The translations under genes were made by a program, and so were the position numbers. A stretch of DNA of 64,000 nucleotides from Neoceratodus forsteri (taxonomy: Eukaryota; Chordata; Ceratodontiformes; Ceratodontidae): positions 843,218,001 to 843,282,000 of the forward strand of contig CM028129.1 of NCBI GenBank assembly GCA_016271365.2, written 5' to 3'. Positions 1 to 11,759 of this stretch are shown here, one piece after another (positions within the stretch are counted from its first letter, which is position 1; the number at the start of each line of letters is the position of its first letter). The notes below the pieces were generated by a model. It did not search any database. It had not been told where the DNA came from and was given only the letters and a program-made list of their open reading frames with translations.

Positions 1-60
1 CTGGACTCGTGTGCTGACCTGGTAAAATAAGTTTTAAATGAATATATAAATAAATACAGT
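1..60 (+). mobile_element. Possible 3' tail of an L2-like LINE
   Basis: The window opens with a gacctggtaaaataa-type segment followed by AATAAATA-rich sequence. A similar arrangement (ccctggtaaaacgtttaaa, then an AAATA tract) occurs near 56480-56511. Such ends are common for 5'-truncated L2 or RTE-like LINEs. Only the tail is visible, so the family cannot be fixed. Confidence 0.3.
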
Positions 61-1356
61 TAACATTCAAGTACATCATGTTTATTATTACAATATTTCT
101 AGCAATCTGATGTCTTTAAAAAAAATCTGTGAAGGCATTATCTGTAGAATTTCCTCTTTCTGTCTCCATAAGCAAATATGAAGAAATTTTCCAAGTAAAT
201 AGATAGCTATTTTTTGTATTACCATATTGTGCGTTACCTAAACTATCCTTTATGTCTTCTATTATCCAATTACTCACAAAGGTTTCAGATATCTTACTTA
301 GAATGAGAGTAGGAGCAATCTTATATCCATTTTATAATTCTATGTTTTCTCCTTTCTTATGCAACACAATTACAATTACACTTGCTGTTTTCATATCTGA
401 ATAAGGTTTGCTTCATGTAAACTTGAATTTACTACAGCTCTTAATATTGGTGTCAAAAAGTTTTAACAGTTTTTCAATAACCACCCTTGAATATTACCTG
501 GTCCCACAGCTTCTGTAATATTCAGTTTTATGTGTTCCCTTAAAACCTGTTCTCCACTTACAATGAATTCAGCTGGAATCTGAAATGGACCAAAACAGGG
601 AACACTATGGGTGTAAACCATCTTTCACTCTATATAATGCCATGCTCATATTATTTGCTCTCTAGTTTCGTTTCTCATCAGATCTAAACTCAACATTTAT
701 CAAATGTTTTTATTCTGTTTGCTACCCACAATTTCCTTATCTTCAAAATGTATTTGCGGTTTACCTGATATCGCCATTTAATACCTTTAGTCCTAGGTTT
801 TTTTACTATAACTGGATTTCATAACTCTTTAGAGGATTTCCCCAACTGAGCTGTCGTTAGAGAGTTAAAAGTAACATTGACTTCAGCCATTGCTTTTTTC
901 CCAGTTTTCAATTGTAATTTGTGTCTCTTCTTCCTGGTTTGCTTTATGATCTGTCAACATTCTTTTAGGTCCCCATATCACAAACATATGTTCTAACCAG
1001 CCCACTGTGTCTATTATTGTTGGTAGACAATAGAAATGGTCCAGATTCCTTACTAAATCTAAAATGACCTATTTCTAGTTGGCTGATTCACAACTTGTGT
1101 TAAATCATGGGATGATGTAAAGAAGAAGAATTAACCTATACATAATGCTTTTCATACACACTGTATCCCAAAGTACTTTACAAGTAATAAAGCGACTGTA
1201 AACCTGTAGTGGCAGCAATTTCACACATCAACACCAACACCCAGCCTTGGACAAGTATATGAACCAGTTTTATGGGAAGAGGAGTGGTAAATTATCCCAT
1301 AAATTGGGGGATTTACCTCTTTGAGCACTCTCTCTCAATTTACCCTCAGCCATTTA
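61..1356. other. Unassigned AT-rich sequence
   Basis: No open frame with recognisable similarity and no clear repeat boundary is visible here. The stretch is AT-rich with several short T and A runs. I see nothing that supports a gene. Confidence 0.5.
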
Positions 1357-1504
1357 AGCAATAAGGCATGACCAAGGGTTATGTTAATGGTCTGTTAATC
1401 ACCCTCTAGGGGTGTAATGTTGCACGAGGCATAGCCGAGTGCCACATGCCACTAAAGGGTGATTAACTGACCATTAACATAATCCCTGGGAGTGCCTTAT
1501 TGCT
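1357..1504. mobile_element. MITE-like element with 48 bp inverted repeats
   Basis: The left arm (1357-1405) starts AGCAATAAGGC and ends TTAATCACCCT. The right arm (1456-1504) is its near-perfect reverse complement, starting AGGGTGATTAA and ending GCCTTATTGCT. About 50 bases separate the arms. Long terminal inverted repeats around a tiny core are typical of a miniature inverted-repeat transposable element. I cannot define the target-site duplication, so the superfamily is open. Confidence 0.65.
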
Positions 1505-4500
1505 ATTATAATAAAACTGTTTTTTTAAACAGTGTTAAACCATGTTCATCATATGGTTAAGCTCTACATGTATGTTAATAAAAGATTAACATAAGGCTGT
1601 TAGAATGTTTACAGCCAATCAGAAAGCTCCATTTCTTAGACCCTTGTTATAATTTGTATTAAATCTATCATCCTCTTAATACTCCAGTCTGTGCATCTTA
1701 ATATCATCCCAAACAACAAATCAAACCTCCTCCATTTTTTTCCACCCAGTATTTCCAAAACATCTGAAAACCTTGTATTGTTATTATTTCATCCAGAACT
1801 ATTTTTGAGCACCATGACTCCCTTGGTGAAAAAAAATGTATATCTAGTTGTTCATTAAGAACTTGTAATTCCTCCATATTTGCTGCCAGTGTCCAAATGT
1901 TTGTCTTTCCAAAATTGGGTAATGCATATTTCTGCATCTTCTGTATTAGATCAGACTATTTTTTTGCCTACTAACTCTTTGTTTTTAATGTTTTTTACAA
2001 CTACCCTAAATTATCAGAATTTCTGCCCTTCATTTCTTTTTGAAAGGCTTAAGCCTGTGGTTCAATGGCTGAAGCAACAACCATGCCCCTTGCCTGACCT
2101 ATTTAAACTCTTCCTTCCTGCTTCATTTAGAAGCATTTATCTTTGCTGCAGGAGGCTCTGTTGAACTTTACTCTCCTCTTGCATTTTGGGAATTTCTGCT
2201 TAGTTGGTGCTGCTGTTCTACTGGTTTGTGTTTCTCCTACCTTTCTCAGTCTGTATTTTGCTTTTGCATCTGGCTGCTGCTTCCTTCTTTCTGTTGTTTG
2301 CATCTGCTCTTTTGTTCTGGTGTGCTTGTGTTTCTTCAGGTTTCTTTCTTTTTTTGGAGGGGGGGGTTCTATTTTTCCTAACATCCTGCTGCTTCCCTTT
2401 GCTTGCATTGTGAGGTCTTCCTAGTTTTCCCACTGCTTTGCTGTCCTTTTGTTTGCATTGTGCTGTTCAGGCTCCGATTTGCTTTATCGTACCTTTAACA
2501 AATCTCAAATCTCTCTGTTCAACTGCAATTGTTATCTGTGTGCTAGTCAGCTCTCATGTTCTCCCTGCCTCTAACAGTGTGCACATCCACCTTAACTGTT
2601 TGCACCTGGACTGGCTTCACTCAATGCTAGCTCCATCTAGGCAGCTACAAACCCCAACTCTACAATTCACCTGTGCTGCTTCTACTCCTTTTGGGGTTTT
2701 CTGCTACAGCTTATCAGACCAAGCTCCTTTACTTCATACCTTATTGTACTATGAATAAAGCAGCCACACTGAGTGGCAAACAAGGAGCACCTCTACAATT
2801 TTGGGGGTTTCCTGTCATACCATCCAAATAACACTTTATCATAAATTTACTGTTGTCCTAGTCCTACCTGTAGGACTCATATACATTTGTAATCATAACT
2901 CAAACTATCATTACTTTTTCCTATATATTCAAGCCAAGGTATGTCAGCCCAGCTTATAGCCACTGGCATTTAAACTGTACATTTCTAAGTTCTACTTCTA
3001 CTGAAACCATCAGTCATTAAATTAGCTCTTTGGTCTCATGATGCTCAGCTTTTGGCTTCCCTGTTATTCCCATGACGGGGGACTGTGATGTCACAGTGGA
3101 GCATTGTAGCTCCAAGTAGCAGGAGCATACTGTATGTAAGTTAAATGACTTTTGCCCTGCTCATTTGCCATATTCCAGCATACTCCTCATCAATTTAATT
3201 ACCAGCTGTCCTACTACTGCTCCTGTACAGCCTAAATGGCATTTATAGCAATCATGCATAAACCATAGCAAGTCAATTACCTAACCCTCATCAATTCAAT
3301 TTCTGGCATTCACAGCTAACCCACGGCTGCTGGCTTCATCAGGCCTCCAACCACCCATCCACATCAGTATTACCTACTGCCATTGAGTATTTTCAATGTC
3401 ATTAATATTAGGTTTCCATAATGAAATTGGTTGGCTTGCTTTCCACTGGCTTTGCTCATATCAGTCAATTTCATCAGTCAATCATCTCAGTCAATCATAT
3501 CACCCAGCATACCAATACCTAACCAATGACTGCTGACTTCACCTGGCCTCATAGCTAACGCTCCATAGTTGATCTTGACAGTATATTGTCAATCATAAAT
3601 TGGAGGCATGTCAACCATGACCATTACTTTCTATGGCTCAGGGCCTACCCTGCAGCCAATGATCTTGCTCTGCCTCCCTGAAGTCCACATCTTAAGCATG
3701 CAAAACTTGGGGTGGGGTCCTTCTCATCTGGTTCATAGTGGGAATGTCCTAGATCTGGGCAGAGTTTTAGCCATGCAGCCATATTGATGGCACCTCTTGG
3801 TGTAGAATTTAAGACTTCAGCTAAGAAGGATGGGACCCTCATGCCCAAGAGCACTCCTTTAGCTAGCTGAATCATGTTCAGTGGTGCCTTCTATGCTATT
3901 TTCCCCATGACTGCCTCTTGTTCACCTGGTCTGTTTTTAGTTGGTAGGCTGGCTGAGTGCCTCAGCAGTCATTGCTTTCCTCCTGCCTTGGGGGTCCTGC
4001 TCTTGCTTCAGAGTATCCAGTGTTGCAGAGTGCACTCACAATCCTTCACAGTGTTCCCATTAGAGGGACTGTGAGAGCTTTCCACCAAATTGGAACATTT
4101 TCCTTCTCTTGGATTGGATGTCTAAATTGCAGCAGCAGAGCCATCACTAAATAAAACATCCCTAGCCTGCAGAAAGGTGACCTAGGCCTTGGATCCACAG
4201 AGGTTTCCTCCTCAAAGAGGTTTTTTCCTCTTCTCTGTGCCCAAGGTATAATATTTAGTTACTTTAGTTGTAATTCCCTAGGTTACTTAGGTGGGTTTCT
4301 GCAGTTGTTTAGGTACATTTCTGCTATTGAATGGACATGGAGATGGATGGTGGCCCTCCTTTGCCATTCCCTCTCTTCATTGGAAGTCATGCCCTCTTAC
4401 TTATCTCTGCAATGCTTTCTGATCTATTCTCTTTGTGAGCCTTTCCTAAGCTATCTTTAGCTTAAGAGAATCCTTCCTGCAACACCTCTAGGGGTGGAAC

Positions 4501-5035
4501 CCTCCTCCAGGTTCCTTGCCTTTCCCTACAGGGTGGTAGTCTCAAGGCACAGAGAGGTGAACAGGCACAACAAAGTTTATTCAGCAATTTGCATAAGCGC
4601 ATCACACCAAGTTGTGTAAGCACATTGAACTGTATGTATTATTCTCCCTTGCTCCCCTCTTCTATCTCTACAACTTCTTCCAGTTACAGTATTCCCTTTA
4701 AAACATTTATTTGTGTGGGGTAACCTCTGAGGTATTTCAGGTTCCTTACAGGTAGGGGTATGTTCACCAAATAGGATGATAATGCACATGTGACTTCAAG
4801 ATTGAAATCCAAGCTCTCTTATCCTGTGACCTGTCCAGTAAAGCCCAGTTTCAAATATACAACTGATCAGGCTGCTTTAGAGGATCACAGCTCCTGCAAA
4901 CAGGTGATTTTGTTTATGTTACTACTGAATTTTTTAAATTCCACTTCAAGGTACAATAAAGCTACATTTTTACTGGCTTGTATCTAATTCAAGTGAGTTT
5001 CAGGCTTTGATAACTATGAAATCCCTTTTTTGGCT
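1505..5035. other. Unassigned sequence, pyrimidine-rich around 2200-2430
   Basis: The open frames here are short. Those between 2143 and 2424 are long only because the + strand is T/C-rich, giving Phe/Leu/Cys-rich translations. Around 3060-3120 there is a segment (ttattcccatgac, then gactgtgatgtcaca) that resembles 55915-55950, suggesting a low-copy dispersed repeat. Nothing supports a protein-coding gene. Confidence 0.45.
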
Positions 5036-5096
5036 TCTCTTCTCTTCTTCTCTTCTCTTCTCTTCTCTTCTCTTCTCTTCTCTTCTCTTCTCTTCT
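5036..5096 (+). repeat. TCTTC pentanucleotide microsatellite
   Basis: About twelve consecutive TCTTC units are visible with almost no interruption. Confidence 0.95.
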
Positions 5097-5345
5097 CACT
5101 AGCTTCTCTACTTGGGGAGAACTAACACTGCATGGGAACACCAAGACTTTCAGTTTAGGCAAAGCCTACTGGTCAGCATACTGTTTTCTGGACATTTGGT
5201 GTGTTTCAAGCCATATTTTGTTGTTGCCTCCTTTTATTAATGCTGCTCATCCCCCTTTAAATCTTGTACCCTACTGTATATCCACACACTGTTGCCTAAC
5301 ATGCCTGTGTATGCGTGTGACCCCTTCATGTAGCGGTCATCCTAC

Positions 5346-5880
5346 ATGCTGCACTCTACTCTGCAAAGAGCTCCCCTGTCTAGCAGAGGCTCTGTCACCT
5401 TCCCAGATGCACTGATTGATATCCTGCAGCCCCTGCTAGCAGTTCCAGGAGCAGCCACTATTTTCTTTGTGTTTTGGAGGGACAGGGAGCAAATCCTCAG
5501 GATTGCCAGAGCAGCTGCACAGGGGAGGGAGCAGGATGTCATTGCCCACCTAGGGAAGAATGATCTGGCTAAGAAAGGGATCAGAGCAGTGCAGGAAGAG
5601 TTTGTGGAATTGGGAAGGGGCCTTAGACAAGTAGCATGCACGGTAACCTTCTCAGAGGTGCTGCCTGTCTATGGCGTATGAGAGGCTAGGGTGCTCCACA
5701 CCACGAGATTCAATCAGTGGTTGAAAAACTGGTGCAGATCTCAGGGATTTGGTTCATTGGGGACTGGGGGTCCACCTGAAGTGATGCAAGCCTATACTGG
5801 CATGATGGGCTGCATCTGTCCAGGAGGGGAACCAGGATCCTAGCTGATAGGTTTAAATGCTTCATTGTCAAATATTTAAA
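5346..5880 (+). pseudogene. CR1 ORF1 remnant, C-terminal half of esterase domain
   Basis: The open frame 5346-5681 contains DVIAHLGKNDLAKKGI and VTFSEVLPVYG, matching the GTND block and following strand of the SGNH hydrolase domain known in CR1 ORF1 proteins. In another frame, 5780-5870 keeps the distal part around the expected His block (a DGLHLS-like region). The Asn-Asp of the block is preserved, but the Thr is Lys here. The N-terminal GDS nucleophile block is not visible, so the 5' end is truncated or lost. The role in retrotransposition is unresolved; membrane or RNP binding has been suggested for the family. Confidence 0.75.
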
Positions 5881-5973
5881 TTAGCCAAGGGAGGAGGCAA
5901 TATAAAGGAGTAGGGAAATCCTAGCCCCCCCAAAAAAGTCACAGTAGTAAGTGCAGTAAACACCAACATAGAG

Positions 5974-6700
5974 ATGTCAATAGGGAGAAAGGCTGGGGTA
6001 AATGGAAAAAGTGACAAAGGCAAGAAGGACAGGAATGGGGCAAAAAGGAGTAAGGCCATCAGGAAATGGAGGATAATGAGTACCAATGCCCATAGCCTAG
6101 ACAACAAGCTCCATGAACTGGTTGCCGTGATGGAAGAGGGATACCTAGATATTGTAGCAGTCACAGAAACATGGTACACAGAGAACCATGACTGGGATGT
6201 TAACATACCAGGGTATGTAACCTACAAGAGAGACAGGGAGGGGAGAAGAGGGGCATAGAGTAGCTCTCTATGTAAAGGAAGGGATAAAAGCAACTGAACA
6301 AAAGAGTAAACAGGGAGGAGAGAAAGCACTGTGGGTCACCTTGGAGACTGGAAGTGGCACCACAATCCGCACGGGGTGTATACAGACCCCCAGGTCAGGG
6401 GGAGGGAATGGACAAGGATATGATAGAAGGTATTCTTAGGATGGCAGAGAAAGGGGAGATACTGTTGATGGGAGACCTGAATATGCCAGATGTTAACTGG
6501 AGCACACTTGCTGCAGCCACATCCAAGAGCAGGGCCATTCTCGATGCCCTACAGGCGGCATGCCTCAGACAGCTAGTTTCAGAACCCACACAGGAGGGAG
6601 CAATCTTAGACCTCATACTCTCAAAATGGGACAGTGAGAGGATCTCAGATCTAGAAGTGGGTTGCCATCTGGGAACAAATGACCATCAAACAGTGTGATT
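5974..6700 (+). pseudogene. CR1 ORF2 endonuclease domain (broken)
   Basis: The frame 5974-6258 enters the domain at KWRIMSTNAHSLDNK and carries the catalytic-Glu context IVAVTETWYTENHDWD. After a stop and frameshift near 6258, a second frame (6354-6698) carries GVYRPPGQGE, then LLMGDLNMPDVNW (the GDxN block) and finally GTNDHQTV, which stands for the terminal SDH block. This order is that of the APE-like endonuclease that nicks target DNA for target-primed reverse transcription. The final Ser is replaced by Asn, and the frame breaks make it non-functional. Confidence 0.85.
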
Positions 6701-6701
6701 C

Positions 6702-7094
6702 ATGTTAAACTCAACTACAGAGTTAAGCCATACAAAAGTGAGGGTACTGGACTTCAGGAGGGCTGACTTTGGCAAGATGGGAGAGTGCCTCAGAAAGGCA
6801 CTAGCAAACAGGCTAGAAGGAGGTGTGGAGCAACAATGGGGAATCATCAAAACTGCCATCACAGAGGCAACAAGCCTTTGTGTGAAGCAAATAAACAAAT
6901 CAAAACAAAGGAAAAAGCCACTGTGTTTCTCAAATGAGGTGGCGGGAAATATAAGGGAGAAAAAGACAGCATTTAGGAAGTATAAGGAAACACAGAAGAA
7001 GCAGGAAAGAGAGTTGTACCAGTTAAGGCAGAAGGAAGCAGGGAGGGAAGACAGAATAGCAAAGGCCCAAACTAAGAAAAGGATAGCCAACTAG
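6702..7094 (+). pseudogene. CR1 ORF2 basic linker between endonuclease and RT
   Basis: The 130-residue frame is Lys/Arg/Glu-rich (for example REKKTAFRKYKETQKKQE). Its position between endonuclease and RT matches the basic linker of CR1-clade ORF2. It shares a frame with the end of the endonuclease apart from one stop at 6699. It is listed separately because it gives a length standard: the second CR1 at 18.4 kb has lost this part. Confidence 0.75.
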
Positions 7095-7264
7095 GTTAAG
7101 AAGGGGGATAAAACCTTTTATATGTACATCAGGGAGCATAGAAAGACAAAGGGAGGGGTCGTAAGGCTGAATAGAATGAACAGTGGGTGGGAAGAGAGGG
7201 ATAGTAAAAAAGCAGGGATACTGAACGAATATTTCTGTTCAGTATTCACAAAAGAGGAGGGGGG

Positions 7265-8400
7265 GTGCCTAATCTAATTAACAGAAGCACTCTGGCTAGG
7301 GGGGTCAATCCCAGTCCTTTCACAGAAGAAAGGGTTTTGAAAGAACTCCTAAAACTGAAGGTGGACAAAGCAATGGGGCCTGATGGAATTCACCCCAGAA
7401 TTCTAAAAGAATTAAGGGGAGAACTAGTGAAACCACTGACTACCCTTTTTAACAAATCATGGGAGGATGGTGTGGTAACCGAGGACTGGAGGAAGGCGGA
7501 TGTGATTCCCCTTCACAAAAGTGGGACCAAGACAGAGGCAGAAAACTACAGACCTGTCAGTTTGACCTCTGTGGTAGGAAAGTGATGGAACCACTTCTGA
7601 AGGAAAGAATTGTTGAGTACCTAGAGGCCAGTGGGGCTGGGACCCAAGGCAGCATGGGTTCACAGCAGGAAGGTCATGTCAGATGAATCTAATTGATTTC
7701 TTTGACTGGGTGGCCAAAGTAGTAGACCAGGGTGGGCTGTTGACATGGCCTACCTAGACTTTAGCAAGGCATTTGACAGTCTCACACAAAGATTAATAGT
7801 CAAATTAACCAGCCTGGGAATGGGTCCCAGGGTGGTAGCCTAGGTAAAACATTGGCTGGACAACAGGACACAGAAGGTAATTGTAAATGGAGTCCACTCT
7901 GAAGAAAGAGGGGTTACTAGTGGGGTAGCACAGGGTTCAGTACTGGACCCAGTCCTTTTTAATGTCTTTGTAAGTGACATTGCAGAGGGACTGGAAGGAA
8001 AAGTATGCATCTCTGCAGATGACACTAAGATCTGCAGCAGGGTTGATACACAAGGTGGCGTGGAAAGGATGAGAAGGGACTTGGCAAGGTTGGAGGAATG
8101 GTCGGATGTATGGCAGCTTGGATTCAATGCAAAGAAGTGCAAAATAATGCACCTGGGAAACAAAAACCCAGGGAAAGATTACACAATGGGGGGGGGGAGG
8201 TAGTAATAAAAAACAAAAAGGAAAAGGACCTGGGGGTAATCATATCAGATGACCTGAAGGTTAGCAAGCAATGTGAGAAGGCAGTAGGGAGAGCTGGGTG
8301 TATACTGGGATGCATAGGGAGAGACATCACCAGCAGAAAACAGGAAGTTGTTATCCCTCTGTACAGACAGTTGGTGAGACCCCATCTGGAGTAATGCATT
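7265..8400 (+). pseudogene. CR1 ORF2 reverse transcriptase domain (broken)
   Basis: The frame 7265-7585 carries AMGPDGIHPRILKEL and ADVIPLHKSG, then NYRPVSLTSVVGK, the first RT blocks. Block A follows near 7745-7790 (LDFSKAFD-like), a GVAQGSVLDP-like block near 7925-7950, and an ADDTKI block near 8018-8040 where the first YADD residue is Ser. The frame 8098-8394 continues into TSRKQEVVIPLYRQLVRPHLE. At least three frame changes are needed to read through. The enzyme would copy the element RNA at the nicked target; this copy cannot. Confidence 0.85.
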
Positions 8401-8940
8401 CAGTTCTAGAGACCCCATCTCCGCAAGGACATAGACAGGATAGAGGCAGTCCAGAGGAGGGCAACTAGAATGGTGCAGGGTCTGCAAGAGAAGCCATACG
8501 AAAAGAGACAGAAAGAGCTTAATATGTATACCCTTGAGGAAAGGAGGAAGGGGGGGACATGATAGAAACTTTTAAGTACCTCAGTGGAATCAACAAAGTC
8601 CAAGAGGGTAGCATCTTTCAGAAAAAGAGACATGCAAGAACAAGGGGACACAATTTAAAGATAGAAGGGGGGTGGTTCAGGGGCAATGTGAGGAAGTATT
8701 TTTTCACAGAGAGGGTAGTGGATGCATGGAACAGCCTTTCTGAGGAGGTTGTGGGGTCTAAAACAGTGGGGGAATTCAAGAATACATGGGACAGACATAA
8801 AACAATTCTTGGTGGGGGGTAGGAAGAAGTAGGCTGTTGGTTAACTAGGATCTGCGGCTTATCCAGTAGGTAGGGAAATGGGCAGACTAGGTGGGCCAAG
8901 CGGTCCTTGTCTGCTGTCAAAGTCTATGTTTCTATGTTTT
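8401..8940 (+). pseudogene. CR1 ORF2 C-terminus and 3' UTR
   Basis: The frame 8559-8822 reads FKYLSGINKVQEGSIFQKK, RTRGHNLKIEGG and YFFTERVVDAWNSLSEEV, the conserved CR1 C-terminal region after the RT. The short 3' UTR holds gggccaagcggtccttgtc and ends with the repeated (T)TTCTATG motif at 8923-8938. This 3' end is what the CR1 reverse transcriptase recognises, and all the truncated CR1 copies in the window share it. Confidence 0.88.
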
Positions 8941-10408
8941 GGTTGCTGGTTTATAAGTCGATGTGATTACACAGTGGGGCAGCATTTCTTTAACGGAGCA
9001 CTAGGCAGGTGGCTTTCCTGAGCACTATGGTGGTTTGCACCACAGAACAGGCTTAATTGCCTTTCTTCTTCACATTACTCACCCAGGGTGCATGCATTAC
9101 CTTTACGCACATGCACAACCTAGTGGTGCCATTTTGAAATCCTTCTAGTGATGCATGCATGGTCGACCAGAACCATCTTTTTCTCAGTGACTGCACTAGT
9201 GCAAGGAACATGTGCTATCAGGTCCTGATGGAGACCAAGATCAAATTCTCACTCTCCCAGCTTGGGGTCCACCTCTTCTCTCTCCCTAATAGCTATGCAA
9301 TGCCAGCATTCACTCAGGCAGTCCTAGTCCCTACTCTATTTATTCAGTCATGGATTACAATACCTTTGAGCAAAAGACCACTCTTTTACAAAGGTTCCAT
9401 GTCGAAAGGGTAGGAATACATACATTGTGGGTTAGGAGTATCTAGCTAGGTGGATTAAACATAGACAAAAAGACATTGTGAATTAGTAACAGAGAAGATT
9501 TTAACACAGTGATTTAAACAAGTAGTAGATGCAGCCAAGCTGGCATTGTCAGGTAGAGGATAGAAAATAGTCATCCTGTAGGAGAGTATGGGTGGGGGAG
9601 GGGTGGGAAGGTGACTAGTAAAGGGAGAAGGGAGAAAAACTCAGATTGTTGCAGGGCAGGGGGTGAAACTGGATATAGGGGGAACAGAGGTACTAGGAGT
9701 GAAGAGGGGGTTTAGTTTCATCTTATCTTCTATATTCTTTTCTAAACACTGTAAAATCTTATTTTTTCTTCCTGGCGTCACCATTACCAGTTTAGAAATC
9801 ATCTTTATAAATGTGACACTATAACTCAGAGAAACAAATAAAAAAAAAGAAAATAAACAACAGAACAAGTCCTCAGAAGGTAGGCTACAAGTGAGGGTTT
9901 TGAGGGACATTTTGACATTGAGCATTACTGGTACTCTCTAAACATGAAGCTAGATATGATAATTAATCTGTATCACAAAATGCATGTTAAAATAGATTGT
10001 TTATCTACAAATCCCCTTTGAAACTTTTTACTTTAAACAAAGGTTAAGATAGGTTTTCCAAAGGTTGATGTTTTAAACCAGGCCAATTGTTATTTTATAA
10101 GTGCGTATGATGACAGACTTATCTGTGAGATGTGGAAGGTTAGCACAAGATGACGGTGCAGTGAGCTACAGCCTCTTCTTTGCTAATGGATGGTTAAGAT
10201 AAGACAGGCTGTCTGTCATGCATTAAAGTTGCATGACACTTTTTGTGATTCTCAGATTTATTATACAAGCTTCACTTCCATTAAATTACTTTGCAATAAA
10301 GGTACTTTGAGTCTGAAAAGACTTACACAGTTCACAGGAGTGTTACCATAGTACTGTATGTGTCACACTTTCCTACAGACAGTGGGCTTGAAGCAACTAT
10401 TGTAAGAT

Positions 10409-10410
<2 letters not shown>
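8941..10410. other. Unassigned sequence
   Basis: Only short frames are present. An A-rich patch at 9836-9860 may be the tail of a small retroelement, but I cannot define its start. No gene is supported. Confidence 0.45.

Positions 10411-10443
<33 letters not shown>
10411..10443. repeat. TA dinucleotide microsatellite
   Basis: About sixteen uninterrupted TA units directly abut the apparent end of the repetitive element that begins near 10444. A shorter TATATATATA also abuts the right end of the 12764-15770 element. Confidence 0.95.
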
Positions 10444-10447
<4 letters not shown>

Positions 10448-11159
10448 GGTAGAGGAGCCCTTTTAAGGTTAAAGGGTCAAATTTTGCACCTTAATAACTT
10501 TGCCACCATTGAATGTATTTGCCTGAAATTTGGAACACATGATCAGGAACCATAGATCTTGGGATATGCCAACTTTTGTACCAGTCAGATATACAGCTGC
10601 AGAGTTATTAAGCATGATCTGCATGCGCATTTATGCTTTCTGGTGAATTCTTTGCTTGCACCTACAGGTCGCATGGTTTACGCGACCAGTCCAAAAACTT
10701 CAGGGAACACGCAGCCAGGGTCCCCGATGTGCCTTTCAAAGAGTTCATGAAAAAATATTAAACAGTTCAAAAGTTATTCAAAAAACAAGTTCCCATTATA
10801 AGTCAATGGGAAAAGTTAACAAAAAGTTCAAAAGTGTCACAAATGCAGTTTTTACTTTCGCAAATGGCCCTTTTACTTTTGCAAATCCGCCATTTTGGTT
10901 TCAGTTGGTGATCAGAAAAATGCTTGGCATTTAAATTTGGGACCCTCTAGCAACACAATTCTTTTTGTGTTTACCTAGTCGGACCCTCAGGACGCTAGGC
11001 ATGTCTTTATTTTGAGGTTAAACACCCTAGAAATATGTTTTTTAAATTTCTGGAAAAAGTAGTGTTGCCAAGTAGTGTCGCACTCACAAAAGAGTAACAA
11101 ATGTTTGCGAAAGCTTTCACAAATCACGACACTACTTTTCCAGGCTATGGCAAAATGAC

Positions 11160-11540
11160 AGCAATTCTTTGCCACCCTGCTGCAAAAGAACGGTTTGGTC
11201 CTTTGGGTTGAAATTTGGAGGGAACACAGCCAACATCTCACAGTTGTGCCTGTTCATGTTTTGGTGAAAAAATATTACTGGGCGGCAAAGTTACAGCACT
11301 CCAAAGTTGACACTTTTTCCCATAGGATAACATTACAGCGTCTGCCGCATTACAGGAATCCTTTGCTGCCCTGGTGCAAAATAACGGTTTGGTCTTTTGG
11401 GCTGAAATTTGGAGGGAAGACAGCCAACATGCCACTGATGTTCCTTTTGGTGGTTTGGTGAAAAAATATTGCAGGGCGGCACAGTGACAGCACTTCAATG
11501 TTAATGCTTTTTCCCCATTGGATAACATTACGGTGTCCAT
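11160..11540 (+). repeat. Tandem duplication, 194 bp period, two units
   Basis: The phrase acggtttggtc occurs at 11190 and 11384. It is followed in both places by tgaaatttggaggga, agccaacat, ttggtgaaaaaatatt and ggataacatta in the same order. The two units are clearly homologous but diverged. Confidence 0.85.
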
Positions 11541-11759
11541 CACGCCTTCCGGGGCCCATATCTCGGAAACCCCAAGGGGGCTAAGTACAAAACTAGTCAG
11601 GAAAGTCATAATTGATATGAAATTTACATTTTTTTCTACGTCGTATGGTTCCTAAGATATAAGCAATTTAATATTCCAAGTCCTCATTTTCTGCTCCGAG
11701 GCCCACTGTTATGTAAACATTCTTTGTTTTCACAGTGTTTTCCAACACATTTTTTGGAG

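Larger units (their letters stand above)
5346..8940 (+). mobile_element. CR1 non-LTR retrotransposon, nearly full length, decayed
   Basis: The element reads in order: an SGNH-esterase-like ORF1 remnant (5346-5880), an APE-type endonuclease (6060-6700), a basic linker (6702-7094), reverse transcriptase (7265-8400) and the CR1 C-terminal region (8400-8822). A short 3' UTR then ends in tctatgtttctatg. Esterase domains in ORF1 and octamer-like 3' repeats are established CR1-clade features. Several stops and frameshifts break ORF2, so the copy is inactive. Copies in the same family lie at 13157, 53520 and 58560, all on -. Confidence 0.9.

Noticed and set aside
2143..2424. Hydrophobic Phe/Leu/Cys-rich frames as membrane proteins
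   Set aside because: The + strand is T/C-rich here, which gives hydrophobic translations in any frame.
5346..8940. Possibility that the RT belongs to an endogenous retrovirus
   Set aside because: There are no LTRs, protease or integrase, and the APE endonuclease and 3' repeat are CR1-type LINE features.
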